Assembly: GCA_036788295.1 (NCBI GenBank)
Contig: DAIQNR010000010.1
Span: 41,288 to 105,287 of the forward strand
Direction: 5' to 3'
DNA: 64,000 nucleotides
Source: JAHQVK01 sp036788295
GTDB taxonomy: Bacteria; Myxococcota; Kuafuiibacteriia; Kuafuiibacteriales; Kuafuiibacteriaceae
Below, piece after piece: positions 44,367 through 53,564 of this stretch. Made by a program: the position numbers and the translations under genes. Below the pieces are notes generated by a model, which worked only from the letters and a program-made list of their open reading frames with translations, was not told where the DNA came from and did not search any database. Positions within the stretch are counted from its first letter, which is position 1. Each line of letters starts with the position of its first letter.

Positions 44367-44990
44367 ATGCCGATCGCGGCCGGTCCGGTCAGCTTTGTTC
44401 GCTTTCGCGTCCTCGACGCCCCGCCGATCGACCCGAAGAACGGGCTCGGCTCCGAGCTGGCGAAGGGGGCGTTTTCGCCGCTCGACCGGGAGACGGCCGA
44501 CGAGGAGCGGGCGGCCGGCTTCGTGGAGTGGGGCAACCGGGACGGGACCGCGTTTTCGCCGGCGAGCGTCGTCTTTGGGGACGACATCCTGCTCGGCTGG
44601 CGGGTCGACGTCGTTCGGGTGCCGGCGGCGCAGACCAAAGAGGCACTCGCGGAGTGGTCGGCCCAGTTCGAAAGCAAGCACGGGCGCAAGCCAACCGGGA
44701 GAGAGAAGCGGGAAGAGAAGGAGGTCTTGCTTCGCGGCCTCCGCAAGCAGGCTTTCGTGGCCAGCAAGGTCCACGACGTGCGGTGGCGGCGCGCGAGCAA
44801 CGAGCTTCAAGTGTGGGCGACGGCGACGAGGCTGGTCGAAGAGGTCGCGGTCGCGGTCGAGGACCACCTGAAGCTTCGGCTCGCGCCGCTCGGCCCCGGG
44901 CCGCGGTGGGAGGAGGGCGGACGTTCGGTCGAGGGGCTCGGCCCGACGCCGCTCCTGTTCTCGGTGGAGGTGCTCGGTGCCGCAGGCTGA
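44367..44990 (+). CDS. RdgC-like protein (N-terminal RdgC region)
   Basis: ATG 44367 gives 207 residues. The layout follows the first half of RdgC: an N-terminal strand (VSFVRFRVLD), a central GDDILLGWRVDVVRVPAAQTKEAL segment equivalent to the RdgC part before its helical arm, the charged helix KHGRKPTGREKREEKEVLLRGLRKQAF (in part), and VRWRRASNELQVWATATRLVEEV. RdgC forms a DNA-encircling ring that limits RecA activity. This protein is shorter than E. coli RdgC (303) and overlaps the next gene by 14 bases. Function in recombination is inferred from similarity that I judge moderate. Confidence 0.6.
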   Translation: MPIAAGPVSFVRFRVLDAPPIDPKNGLGSELAKGAFSPLDRETADEERAAGFVEWGNRDGTAFSPASVVFGDDILLGWRVDVVRVPAAQTKEALAEWSAQFESKHGRKPTGREKREEKEVLLRGLRKQAFVASKVHDVRWRRASNELQVWATATRLVEEVAVAVEDHLKLRLAPLGPGPRWEEGGRSVEGLGPTPLLFSVEVLGAAG

Positions 44991-45585
44991 CAAGCGAGAG
45001 CTGCTCGGCGTGGACGGCCTGCCGGTGGAGGAGGTCGAGGACCGGGCGACCCAAGAGCGGCAAAAGGCGATCGACGACCTGTCGCGGCAGCGGGCGTGGC
45101 TCGGCCGGGAGTTCTTGACCTGGCTCTTGTGGCGCTCGGAATCCGGCGACCGGTTCCTCGAGATCGACGGGGAGGACGTGACCTTGGTGTTCGTAGGGCC
45201 GGTGGTCCTGCAGGGGCTCGCCGGGGACGCGACGGAGCTGCGGGCCAAAGGCCACCAGTCCGCCTATTCGGCCGTGGTCAAGGAGGCCATCGCCCGCGGT
45301 CTCCCGGTCCACCAGGCCCGCTTGCGGCTTCAGCACGGCGAGCAGGTGTACGAGGCGACGGTCGAAGCCGAGGGGCTCTCGATGCGGTCGGTGAAGCTCC
45401 CGGCGCTGCTCGTCGAGGAAGGCGATGACCGGCGCTTCGAGCGCCTGGCGCTCGTGGATCATGCCGCCGCGATCATCGACGGGCTGTGGGAAGCGTTCGC
45501 CGAGGCGCGCTCCGGGCCGGATTGGTTGGCGCTCGAGGTGCCAGGGATGGGCGGTTGGCTCGAGCTCGGGAAGGATCGCGACTGA
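44977..45585 (+). CDS. Conserved protein coupled to RdgC-like gene
   Basis: This 202-residue protein starts inside the 3' end of the RdgC-like gene. It has a charged N-terminal helix, a distinctive LGREFLTWLLWRSE motif at about residue 42-55, then alternating strands (DVTLVFVGPVVLQG, HQSAYSAVVKEAIARG) and an acidic C-terminus. I do not recognise a named family, though the GREFLTWL(W)RSE segment appears in RdgC-associated proteins of deltaproteobacteria as far as I recall. It may supply what the short RdgC-like partner lacks. Confidence 0.6.
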   Translation: MPQADKRELLGVDGLPVEEVEDRATQERQKAIDDLSRQRAWLGREFLTWLLWRSESGDRFLEIDGEDVTLVFVGPVVLQGLAGDATELRAKGHQSAYSAVVKEAIARGLPVHQARLRLQHGEQVYEATVEAEGLSMRSVKLPALLVEEGDDRRFERLALVDHAAAIIDGLWEAFAEARSGPDWLALEVPGMGGWLELGKDRD

Positions 45586-45643
45586 TCCGGGACGCGGGTG
45601 GGTTCCAAAGCCCCGCCCGCGTTCGATCGTCGTAGGTCAGCCG

Positions 45644-48247
45644 TCAGTGGGCCTCGGCCCACGTGGGCCCGATGCCGACCTCGACCACCAGCGGAACCCG
45701 GAGCGCGGCCACCCCCGCCATCGTCTCTCGGGCGAGCGCCGCCACGGCCTCCGCCTCCGCCTCCGGGGCGCAGAACAAGAGCTCGTCGTGGATTTGGAGG
45801 ATCATCTGGGCGCCGGGGGCCACCGCGGGGAGCCTTCGGTCCACCTCGAGCATGGCTCGTTTGCACAGGTCCGCCGCCGAGCCCTGGATCGGGGTGTTGG
45901 CGGCGATCCGCTCCCCGGCCGCCCGCTCGAGGGCGGCGTGGCTCGATAGTTCCGGGATGTGGCGCCGCCGCCCGTCGAGCGTGGTCACGTAGCCGGTCTT
46001 CTGGGCCTCGGCGATGGTGCCGTCGAGCCAGCGGCGGACGCCGGCGTGGGCGGCGAAGTAGCCGTCGATGTAGCGCTTCGCTTCGGCTCGCGGCACGCCC
46101 AGGATCTGCCCGAGCGCGGTCGCCCCCTGGCCGTAGATGGTGGCGAAGTTGACCGTCTTGCCGATTCTCCGCTGCTCGGGGGTCACTTCGTCCACCGTGA
46201 CCGAGAACAGGGCCGCGGCGGTCCGCTTGTGCACGTCGGCCCCGGCGGCGAACGCGTCGAGCAGCGCGGGATCTTCGGACAGATGGGCCAAGAGCCTCAG
46301 CTCGATCTGGCTGTAGTCGGCGCTCACCAGAAGGCGGCCGGTGGGGGCGACGAAGGCCCGGCGGACGCGCTCCCCTTCCGGGCTCTTGATCGGCGTGCGC
46401 TGCAGGTCCGGGTCGGTGGAGATGAGGCGGCCGGTCACCCCCGCCGTCTGCTGGAGCGTGGCGTGCACCCGGCCGGTATCGGGCCGGATCGCGGCCCGCA
46501 GGACCCGGGTGTAGGTTGTGACCAGCTTCGAGAGCTTTCGGTGCTCGAGCAGCGCCCGCGCGATCGGGTGCTTCGGGGCCAGCCGCTCGAGCACCTCGGC
46601 GTCGGTGGAGTGGCCCGTCTTGGTGCGCTTGACGACCGGGAGCTTCAGCTCGACGAACAAGACCTCGGCGAGCTGCTTTGGGCTCCCGATGTGAAAGGGG
46701 CGGCCGGCGAGCTCGTGGATCTCGGCCTCGAGCTCGGTGAGCCTCTTTTCGAAATCCCGCTCGGCGGTCTCGAGCTCGTCCGGGGCCACCGGCACGCCGG
46801 CCCGCTCCATCCGGGCGAGCACCGCCGACAAGGGCAGGTCCACGTCGCGGAGCTGGGCGGACAGGTTCGCGGCGGACAGGGCCTCGACGAGCTTCGGCAC
46901 CATCGAGAACACCGCGCCCGCCCGCTTTCCGGCCCAATCCGCGACCGCCTCCGGTTCGAGCTCCGCGAATCGGCGCTCCTTCTGCCCGCTGCCTTGCAGC
47001 CGCTTCGCCGGAGGCAGCGGGGTCTGCAGGTACGCTTTCGAGAGCTGGTCGAGCCGGTGGGGGAGGAGGCGGTTCGGGTCGATGAGGAACGAGGCGAGCT
47101 GGGTGTCGAACGCCACCCCGTCGAGGCTCGGGATGAGCACCCACAGCGCTTTGGCCTCGTGGGCCCACTTGGGCCGGCTCGGGTCGGTGAGAAAGGCGGA
47201 GAGGGGCTCGGGGACGCCGCGCCGGACGTCGGCGTAGCCGAGCTCCTCGTCCCCTCGGGCGAGACCGAGGCCCACCCAGGCGCCGGGGGCGACCGCGGGG
47301 GGGTCGATCACCGGGAACAGCGCGACGTGGGCGGCGGCGTCGAGCCAAGGCCCGAGGCTGTCTGGTCCGAGCACCGCGACCGGGGTCGAGGGGGTCTCGG
47401 TCTCGGTCTCGGTGAGCAGCGAGTGGAACTCGAGCTCGAGATAGAATTCGTTGAGACGCTCTGGCTCCGGCGGGGGGAGGACCAGGTCGCGAAGGCCGAG
47501 CGGGAGCGGGACCTGGGTGTCGAAGGTCGCGAGCTCTTTGGACAAGCGGGCTTGCTCCCGGTGGGTTTCGAGGGCCGCGCGCTGGCGGGGGGGCAGCTCG
47601 GCGGTGTGGGCGAGCACGCCTTCGAGGTCCCCGTAGCGGTCGAGCAGCGCGCTCGCGGTCTTCTTGCCGATCCCGGGGACCCCGGGGATGTCGTCGCTCG
47701 TGTCTCCGGTGAGCGCGAGCAGATCCACGAAGCGCTCCGGTTTGACCCCCCACTTCTTCTCGGCGAGCGCGACGTCGTAGGTGATGTCCCGCATCGCGTC
47801 GAACATGCGCACGGTAGGCCCGAGGACCTGGACGAAGTCTTTGTCCGAGGAGACGATGCTGACCTCGATGCCTTCGGCGACCGCGGCCACGGTGAGCGTG
47901 CCGATCACGTCGTCGGCCTCGTAGCCGGGGCAGCGAAGCACGGGGAAGCCTTGGCATTCGACGAGGCGGTCCACCAGCTCGCGCTGGGCCACGAGGTCCT
48001 CCGGAGCGGCCTCTCGGGACCGCTTGTAGCCCTCGAAGCGGGCCGCCCGAAAGCTCTTGCCTGGGGCATCGAAGACGACGGCCCCGAGGTCCGGCGGGCG
48101 CCCCGAAAACAGCTTCCGGAACATCGTGGCGAAGCCGTAGACCACGTTGGTGGGCTGGCCGGTGGACGTGCGCAGGTTGCCGGGGATCGCGTAGTAGGCG
48201 CGAAACAGCATCGCGGACCCGTCGACGAGCACCAGCCTCCGCGCCAT
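45644..48247 (-). CDS. polA: DNA polymerase I
   Basis: ATG 48247 begins MARRLVLVDGSAMLFRAYYA, the start of the 5' nuclease domain (also GDTSDDIPGVPGIGKKTA). The polymerase domain is intact: YSQIELRLLAHLS (motif A), RRIGKTVNFATIYG (motif B) and HDELL (motif C). The middle proofreading domain looks inactive: the DTETD of motif I is replaced by FPVIDPPA. The product is 867 residues. The reading frame is also open far upstream, through the frameshifted gene, because GC-rich DNA has few stops; the protein character there is lost, so the true start is at 48247. The upstream pair is on the same strand, 43 bases away. Confidence 0.95.
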   Translation of the reverse strand: MARRLVLVDGSAMLFRAYYAIPGNLRTSTGQPTNVVYGFATMFRKLFSGRPPDLGAVVFDAPGKSFRAARFEGYKRSREAAPEDLVAQRELVDRLVECQGFPVLRCPGYEADDVIGTLTVAAVAEGIEVSIVSSDKDFVQVLGPTVRMFDAMRDITYDVALAEKKWGVKPERFVDLLALTGDTSDDIPGVPGIGKKTASALLDRYGDLEGVLAHTAELPPRQRAALETHREQARLSKELATFDTQVPLPLGLRDLVLPPPEPERLNEFYLELEFHSLLTETETETPSTPVAVLGPDSLGPWLDAAAHVALFPVIDPPAVAPGAWVGLGLARGDEELGYADVRRGVPEPLSAFLTDPSRPKWAHEAKALWVLIPSLDGVAFDTQLASFLIDPNRLLPHRLDQLSKAYLQTPLPPAKRLQGSGQKERRFAELEPEAVADWAGKRAGAVFSMVPKLVEALSAANLSAQLRDVDLPLSAVLARMERAGVPVAPDELETAERDFEKRLTELEAEIHELAGRPFHIGSPKQLAEVLFVELKLPVVKRTKTGHSTDAEVLERLAPKHPIARALLEHRKLSKLVTTYTRVLRAAIRPDTGRVHATLQQTAGVTGRLISTDPDLQRTPIKSPEGERVRRAFVAPTGRLLVSADYSQIELRLLAHLSEDPALLDAFAAGADVHKRTAAALFSVTVDEVTPEQRRIGKTVNFATIYGQGATALGQILGVPRAEAKRYIDGYFAAHAGVRRWLDGTIAEAQKTGYVTTLDGRRRHIPELSSHAALERAAGERIAANTPIQGSAADLCKRAMLEVDRRLPAVAPGAQMILQIHDELLFCAPEAEAEAVAALARETMAGVAALRVPLVVEVGIGPTWAEAH

Positions 48248-48290
48248 GCCGGTGTCGTACCCGACCGGGCCCGGACCCGCCACCGCCCGC

Positions 48291-50461
48291 TCAGCCCCGG
48301 CCAAAGCGGATCCCGATGGCGACGTTCCATCCGAGAACGAAGCCAACGAGACCGAGCGCGGCCGCCGGGCCGGCCCACCGAACCCGGCCCAGCCGGCCCC
48401 GCCACCTCGCCTCGCTCCGCTCGAGCGCGGCGAAAGCAGCGGCCCGCACCGGGCCGGCGGCGGGAGCGGCTCGGCACAAGGCGGCGATCTCGGCGAGCTC
48501 CGGACGGCCGTCGCCTTGGGTTCTGGTCCGGAACGCGCGAAATCGAACGGTCCCGCCGAGCTGCTCGGCGAGCTCGGCCGGGCTGAGATCGGAGGCGGCG
48601 AGCGCGGCGCAAGCCTCGGCCCCGTGCTCTTCGATGAGCTGCTGCGCTCGCTCCGGCGAGCATCCGGCGGGCGGGGATGCCAGCAGCTTTTGGGCCCTAG
48701 AGGCCAGGGGGGCGAGCTCGAAATCGGCGAATTGCCCGTGGAGCGCCACCGCCAAGGCCTCGAGCGGGCCTCGGCTGCGGGCGGCGAGGCTCGCCGCGAG
48801 CCCGGCGAGCCGGTCCGAGCCTTCCTGGCGCGCCGGCCCGCAGGGCCCCACGAAGTGCAGCGACCGGGCCCAGGCGAGCGCGGCGACCGCGTACAGCGCT
48901 GGGCAGGCAGAGAGCATGGGGTCGGTGGGGCGCCAGGCCTCGGCCGCTTCGCACGCGTCCCCGACGTCGAAGAGCGCGAGCTCGGCGAGCAGGACCGCGT
49001 CGAGCAGCGCGTAGGTGATCGGCTCGCCGATGAGGACCGAAGCCCGCCCGGCCGCATGCGAGGGACGGTCCATCTGGGCGAGGCACGCCGCGATGTCTTC
49101 TGGACCCGGGGGTCCGGCTCGCTTCGAGGGGACGACGCAGCTGCCCACCCTGGTCGCGAGCGAGGCCGCAGAGGCGGCGGCGAGCGCGGAGCGGCGGTGG
49201 GCGGAGCCGAGCCGGTCCTCGGCGGCCCGGAGGGCGACCGCAGCGGCAAAGAGCGGCGCACCGGCGGGCTTTTTTCCAAAGCCGATGAGGGCGCGGGCGT
49301 GATCGATCGCGGGAGTCCGGGGTGGTCGATGAGCCCCGCCGCCTCCGCGTGGATCTCGGGCAGCGAGGCGCGGGGGCGGTCGAGCGAGAGGGCCGCATGC
49401 ACGACGGACGCCCCGGTCTCGGCGGCAAAGTAGAGCAGCGGCGCGACGCGGCCTTCTCGGCCCAGCCGATCGAGGGCGGACGGCAGCAGGTCCGGCGCGA
49501 GCTGGCGCAGGGTTCGGAGCGCCTCGATGGGGGTCTCGGGGATGGCAGAATCGAGGGCTCGCTCCGCCGCCGCCGCGAGTTCTCGGCGCTCGAGCCGACA
49601 CCCGCGCCGGGCCAGCGTCCTCGCGAACTCGAGCGTCGCCGGGCGGTCGAAGTGCTGGAGCAAGGCCTCGAGCCCCGGGTCCGGGCAGCGAAGGTCGATC
49701 TCGTGCTGGCCGAGCCACCGCTCGAAGCGGGCGCCGACCTCGGGGTCCGCGGTCTCGACGAAGGCGCCCAGCCAGCGGGCGACCGGGTCGGTCCGTGCCG
49801 GAGCGCTGGCCCCCTTCTCGACGATCTCTCCGGTCCAGCCGTGGAGCTGGGACCGGTTGGATACGGCCACGAGGTGGTGGTCGGGCGGAGCCCCGTAGCT
49901 GTGCAGCCACAGGTCCCGGCGGCTCCTTCGCCCGAGCGGGAGCACCAGCGCCTCCAGCTGTCCGGGGAGAGGTCGGGGCTCGACGAGCGCCACCGGTCGT
50001 CCGGCGCGCCACGCCGCGTACACCCGCTCGATCGCGCCTCGGCCCAGCCCGAGCCCGCCCACCAGGCCCCACGGCCCGCTCGGGAGGCCTGGACCGAGGG
50101 GGACGGCCCGGACCTTGCCCGCGGGCACCGGGGCCACCCTCCGGAGCACATGAAAGGGATGGCAATCGAGGGCCTCGAACTGGGCCGGCTCGAGCAGATA
50201 GGTGCAGACCCGGACGAGCGGGCCCCGCCCATCCCTTCCCTCGGCGATGAAGTGGGACACCGCTCGGCGCCCGCTGGGGAGGACCCAGCTCGACACCGCC
50301 GCCGATACCGGACCGTCGCCGTGAAACAGGGCGCAGGTTTCGCACCGGTTGGCGACGTCGTTCCGCTCCTCCGGGCCGACGTCGGGGCTGTGGCCGAGCA
50401 CCCGGTAGCCTCGCCCCCGGTCTTCGGAGCGGCCGTATACGAGGACGCCTACGGTGCTCAT
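48291..50461 (-). pseudogene. GAP1-like protein with an apparent -1 frameshift
   Basis: ATG 50461 opens STVGVLVYGRSEDRGRGYRVLG and about 380 residues of good protein character; the sequence then continues in the -1 frame to a stop at 48291 (ALIGFGKKPAGAPLFAAAVALRAAE onward, in part). The switch falls within 49270-49320, near a run of six A (T6 at 49270-49275 on the plus strand). A single missing base, or -1 slippage there, restores one protein of about 723 residues ending in a hydrophobic helix (ALGLVGFVLGWNVAIG). The N-terminus resembles GTPase-associated protein 1 (GAP1) N-terminal domains of predicted conflict systems, a moderate match. The start overlaps the FlgO-like gene's stop. Confidence 0.55.
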
Positions 50462-52155
50462 CGGTCGCTGCCGTCCACCGGAAACGCGGTCCACCGGCTG
50501 CCTTGGGCGCAGATCGCGTAGCCGGCCGCCTCGAAGGCCTCGACCGCGCTCTCGGGCGCGAGCGTTCGCACCGCGACGCCAAGCGGGCCGGTCTCGGCGT
50601 CGATGATCTCGGTCCGTGCCGCCAGAGCTTCGGCCCACCCGTCGCCGGTCACCTCGATTTGCAGCCGGTAGCCGTGTTCCCGGACCAGGGCCGTCGCCAC
50701 TTGGTCCCCGGCTAGGGCCTCCGCAAACCGCCCGAGCTTGCGGAGCGCGAGCGACCAGACCTGCGCTTCGGCGGAGGGCCCAGGCGGAGCGCTCTCGTCG
50801 ATTTCGTGCCGGGCGAGCGCTCCGGCCGGGGTGAGGGCTCGGAGCTCGAGCCGCAGCTGGGCGGGCAGGGCGTGGCTGGAGGCGAGCCGAACCGCGACCT
50901 CCGCCCGTACCGTGACATGCAGAAGCGGCGCATTTCGGGCCTCCGGCGGAGCGGATCGAAGCCCCCGAGCCCGAAAGCCCCGCTCCACCGCGGCGGTGAG
51001 GATCTCGCGCACCGCCGGCGCCTGCTGGGCGGGGACGCCGTGCATCGACACCGCGACCGCCACCGAAAGGGAGAGGCGAGGGGGAATCTCGACCATGAGG
51101 TCCCTATCGATGGGTTTTGGGGCGCGGGGCTCGGGGACGCCGAGCCCGTGAGGCGCGAGCCGAACCGAAGCCACCCGCCAGGGCCCATGGTGCTCGAGCG
51201 CGGGACGAACGGAGACGGCGCCGAGCGGCACCAGCGCGAGACCAGAGGGATCGGTGTAACGGAGGAAGAGCTCCCCGCTGTCGGTCCGAAACTCGAGCGG
51301 GAGGTTTCGCACCGGCCGCGACAACCCGGTGCGCGACGCCGCGGACGTCCGCAGCCATCGGCGTGCCGCGCCGACCGGCGACGAGCACACCGGATCGATC
51401 CGCAACGCGGCTTCCGCTTGCAGCAGCTGGGCATGAACCGCGTCGGCCGCCCTGGCGGCGCCCTCGAGCGGGTCGATCGCCGCGCCGAGGTGGTCGACCG
51501 CGTCGGTGAAGCGGCCTTCGTCGAGCGCGGCCTGCGCCTCTTCTAGGCGCCGCGTGATCCCGTCCGGCCCCCGCTGGGGGGGAGGCATGGCGGCGTCGTA
51601 CATGCGGTCGAATTCGGGGGGCAGGTCGAGCCCAGCCGACCCGGCCCCCACGGCGGCCGCCGCCTCGACCGCGACCAGGCGCCAGGCAAGAAGCGCGCGT
51701 CCGGGCTGGGGCCGGACGAGATCGCACACGAGCACCTGGTCGGCGCCCAGAAAGGCGCCCGCGCTCTTCGCGGAGGAGTCATCAACTTTCAGGCTGCTCG
51801 AGAGCCCCAGCTCCCGCTCGACCGAGTTCAGCTCCGCCCGCTCGACCAGGACCAAGGACGACGGGCGCTCGGCCGCGGCGAGCTCGGTGATCAGCAGCCG
51901 CTCGAGCCACGCCGAAAACCGGCTCGGCTGTCCGGACTCGGTCCCCACGGGCAGGACGGCGACCGCCACCGGCTCGGATCCGGCCGCCCTCCGCACCGCA
52001 GCGGCGGCGTTTCGCACCTGCTGGTGCAGCGTGGACTCATTCGGGGCGGGGAGCACGGCTCTCTCGGTCGCTCGGTTCTCGGTCGCGCGGGGCCCGGCGC
52101 ACGCGGCGAGACAAAGAATGGAGGCTGGACCCCACGAGCGACGAGGCAGGCTCAC
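50458..52155 (-). CDS. FlgO/CsgG-like lipoprotein
   Basis: GTG 52155 follows GAGGAGAG and opens a lipoprotein signal (SLPRRSWGPASILCLAAC). The next 170 residues match the FlgO/CsgG-type nucleotide-like fold: AVAVLPVGTESGQPSRFSAWLERLLITELA (in part), LVLVERAELNSVERELGLS, FLGADQVLVCDLV. This region is typical of outer-membrane-associated proteins. A helical-repeat part and then about 250 residues of two related beta-rich modules follow; their function is unknown. The stop shares bases with the start of the GAP1-like gene, suggesting an operon running on to polA. Confidence 0.7.
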   Translation of the reverse strand: MSLPRRSWGPASILCLAACAGPRATENRATERAVLPAPNESTLHQQVRNAAAAVRRAAGSEPVAVAVLPVGTESGQPSRFSAWLERLLITELAAAERPSSLVLVERAELNSVERELGLSSSLKVDDSSAKSAGAFLGADQVLVCDLVRPQPGRALLAWRLVAVEAAAAVGAGSAGLDLPPEFDRMYDAAMPPPQRGPDGITRRLEEAQAALDEGRFTDAVDHLGAAIDPLEGAARAADAVHAQLLQAEAALRIDPVCSSPVGAARRWLRTSAASRTGLSRPVRNLPLEFRTDSGELFLRYTDPSGLALVPLGAVSVRPALEHHGPWRVASVRLAPHGLGVPEPRAPKPIDRDLMVEIPPRLSLSVAVAVSMHGVPAQQAPAVREILTAAVERGFRARGLRSAPPEARNAPLLHVTVRAEVAVRLASSHALPAQLRLELRALTPAGALARHEIDESAPPGPSAEAQVWSLALRKLGRFAEALAGDQVATALVREHGYRLQIEVTGDGWAEALAARTEIIDAETGPLGVAVRTLAPESAVEAFEAAGYAICAQGSRWTAFPVDGSDR

Positions 52156-52243
52156 CCTCTCCTCTACGCGCGGTGGGCCTCGGTTCTGGGTCCTGGCGGT
52201 CGATTTTCTCCACTTCGGTGGCAACCTCTGGTTTTCTCGAGGC

Positions 52244-52870
52244 ATGCGGTTGCTCCTCATCGTCGCCGCCGTCACCGCCCCCACGCTGGCCGACGCCTCG
52301 ATCCGCTGCGATGGGCGAGTCCTCACGGTGGGCGCGTCCGCGCTCGAGCTCGAGGTCCACTGCGGCCCCCCGGACCTTCGCGAGACCCGCCCGGTCCTCC
52401 GCAGCGTGGGCGTCGAGGGGCCGCGCCTCGGCCTCGTCGGGGCCAACCGCGGCGGCCCGGCGCCGGTGGTGATCGGGCCGCCGACCGTCCGCGTCGAGAA
52501 GACGGTGCGGGAGCTGGTGGAGAGCTGGATGTACAAGGGCCGAAAGGGGGATCTCGGCCGCGTCGTCACCGTCGAGCGGGGCGCGGTCACCGCCATCGAG
52601 ACGCTGCGCCCGTTCGACGAGGACCCGGGGTGCGAGCGGGGCCTCATCGGGCCGGGGTTGCGGCTCGTGGAGGTGTTCTCCACCTGCGGGGCGCCGACCC
52701 AGCGGAGCACGTGGGAGGAGGAGGACACCGTCGAGCTGGGCGGGATCGCGCGCCGTCAGCTCTCCGTGTTCGAGCGCTGGGCCTACCACCCCGGTCCGGG
52801 CCGCTTCGTCCGGGAGCTCCTGTTCCGGGACGGGCGGCTCATCGACGTCAAGACGGGGAGAAAGCTCTGA
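52244..52870 (+). CDS. Exported protein with two DUF2845-like repeats
   Basis: ATG 52244 begins a signal peptide (RLLLIVAAVTAPTLADA). The mature part of about 190 residues contains two copies of a short motif: IRCDGRVLTVGASALELEVHCGPPD and, about 120 residues later, GLRLVEVFSTCGAPTQRSTWEEE (each quoted in part). This is the DUF2845 pattern (R.G......EV...CG.P). The second half has YHPGPGRFVRELLFRDGRLID, also typical. Such proteins are periplasmic and uncharacterised. It is divergent from the FlgO-like gene and 85 bases ahead of the selenoprotein. Confidence 0.75.
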   Translation: MRLLLIVAAVTAPTLADASIRCDGRVLTVGASALELEVHCGPPDLRETRPVLRSVGVEGPRLGLVGANRGGPAPVVIGPPTVRVEKTVRELVESWMYKGRKGDLGRVVTVERGAVTAIETLRPFDEDPGCERGLIGPGLRLVEVFSTCGAPTQRSTWEEEDTVELGGIARRQLSVFERWAYHPGPGRFVRELLFRDGRLIDVKTGRKL

Positions 52871-52955
52871 CCCCCGGAACCCTGAATGGGCGGACCGGGC
52901 GGCCAGCGCCGGGTCGATGCTGACCGGCGCCGCTCGTTTCGGGCAGCCTCCTCGA

Positions 52956-53483
52956 ATGGACGACCATCGCATCTGCACAGAGCTGCTCGACCGCGAGGTG
53001 CGCGGCCACCGGCTGCCCCCCACCCGGTTTGGAGACCTCATCGAGACCCCAACCTTTCTCGTGTTCCTCCGGCACTTTGGCTGACCGCTCTGTCGCGAGC
53101 AGGTGGCCGAGCTCCGCGTCGCAGGCGGGCTTCCCCCGGTGCTGTTCGTGCACCAAGGGGACCCGGCCGACGCCGAGCCGTTCTTTGCTCGCCACTGGCC
53201 CGAGGTTCGGGCCATCGAAGACCAGAGCTTGGTGCTGTACCGAGGCTTCGGCCTCGGGCGTGGCCACATCGCAGAGATGTTCGGGCCCCGCGCCCTCGCC
53301 TCCGGGCTGCGCGCCGCATTGCGCGGGCACCGCTTCGGCCGGCCGTCCGGGGACGTCCGGGTGATGCCGGGCGCGTTCCTCGTGGAGGGCGACCGGGTGC
53401 GCTTCGCCCACCGGGCCGAGCACGTCGGCGACCATCCGTCGCTCGACGCCGTTCGAGCCGCTTCGTCCCGCCCCGCATCCTGA
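52956..53483 (+). CDS. SelL-related selenoprotein, AhpC/TSA (Prx-like) family
   Basis: The frame from ATG 52956 reads MDDHRICTELLDREVRG, then FLVFLRHFG, an in-frame TGA at 53082-53084, then PLCREQVAELR, and continues to TGA 53481-53483. Reading the internal TGA as selenocysteine (residue 43) gives FGUPLCREQ, which exactly replaces the Cys of the FGCPxCREQ motif of the AhpC-TSA_2/SelU/SelL-related family, with the resolving Cys46. The protein character is the same on both sides of the TGA, and the total of 175 residues is normal for this thioredoxin-fold family. A bSECIS-type hairpin follows at the right distance. A gene caller would report only the part from GTG 53103. An in-frame ATG at 52917 is an alternative start. 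Confidence 0.85.
53095..53117 (+). promoter_or_regulatory. bSECIS element for the in-frame TGA
   Basis: GCGAGC (53095-53100) pairs with GCTCCGC (53111-53117) with one bulged C, closing a ten-base loop AGGTGGCCGA. The loop begins 16 bases after the TGA and has G at its second position. Published bacterial SECIS rules ask for an apical loop 16-37 bases after UGA with a G among the first two loop bases, and both are met. Confidence 0.7.
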
Positions 53484-53564
53484 CTCTTTGTGCACGAAGC
53501 GGTGACGAGACCGTCGCCGATCCGTCGTTTGACCGGCGGTTCGGGCCGGCACGACAAGGCCGTC

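Noticed and set aside
45644..50638. A single open frame of about 1660 codons running into polA
   Set aside because: Between about 49300 and 48250 this frame is Ser/Arg/Pro-rich without protein character, while the -1 frame there reads as a real protein. polA starts at 48247.
53103..53483. A 126-codon gene starting at GTG 53103
   Set aside because: It is the part of the selenoprotein after the TGA. The upstream in-frame sequence is clearly part of the same domain.
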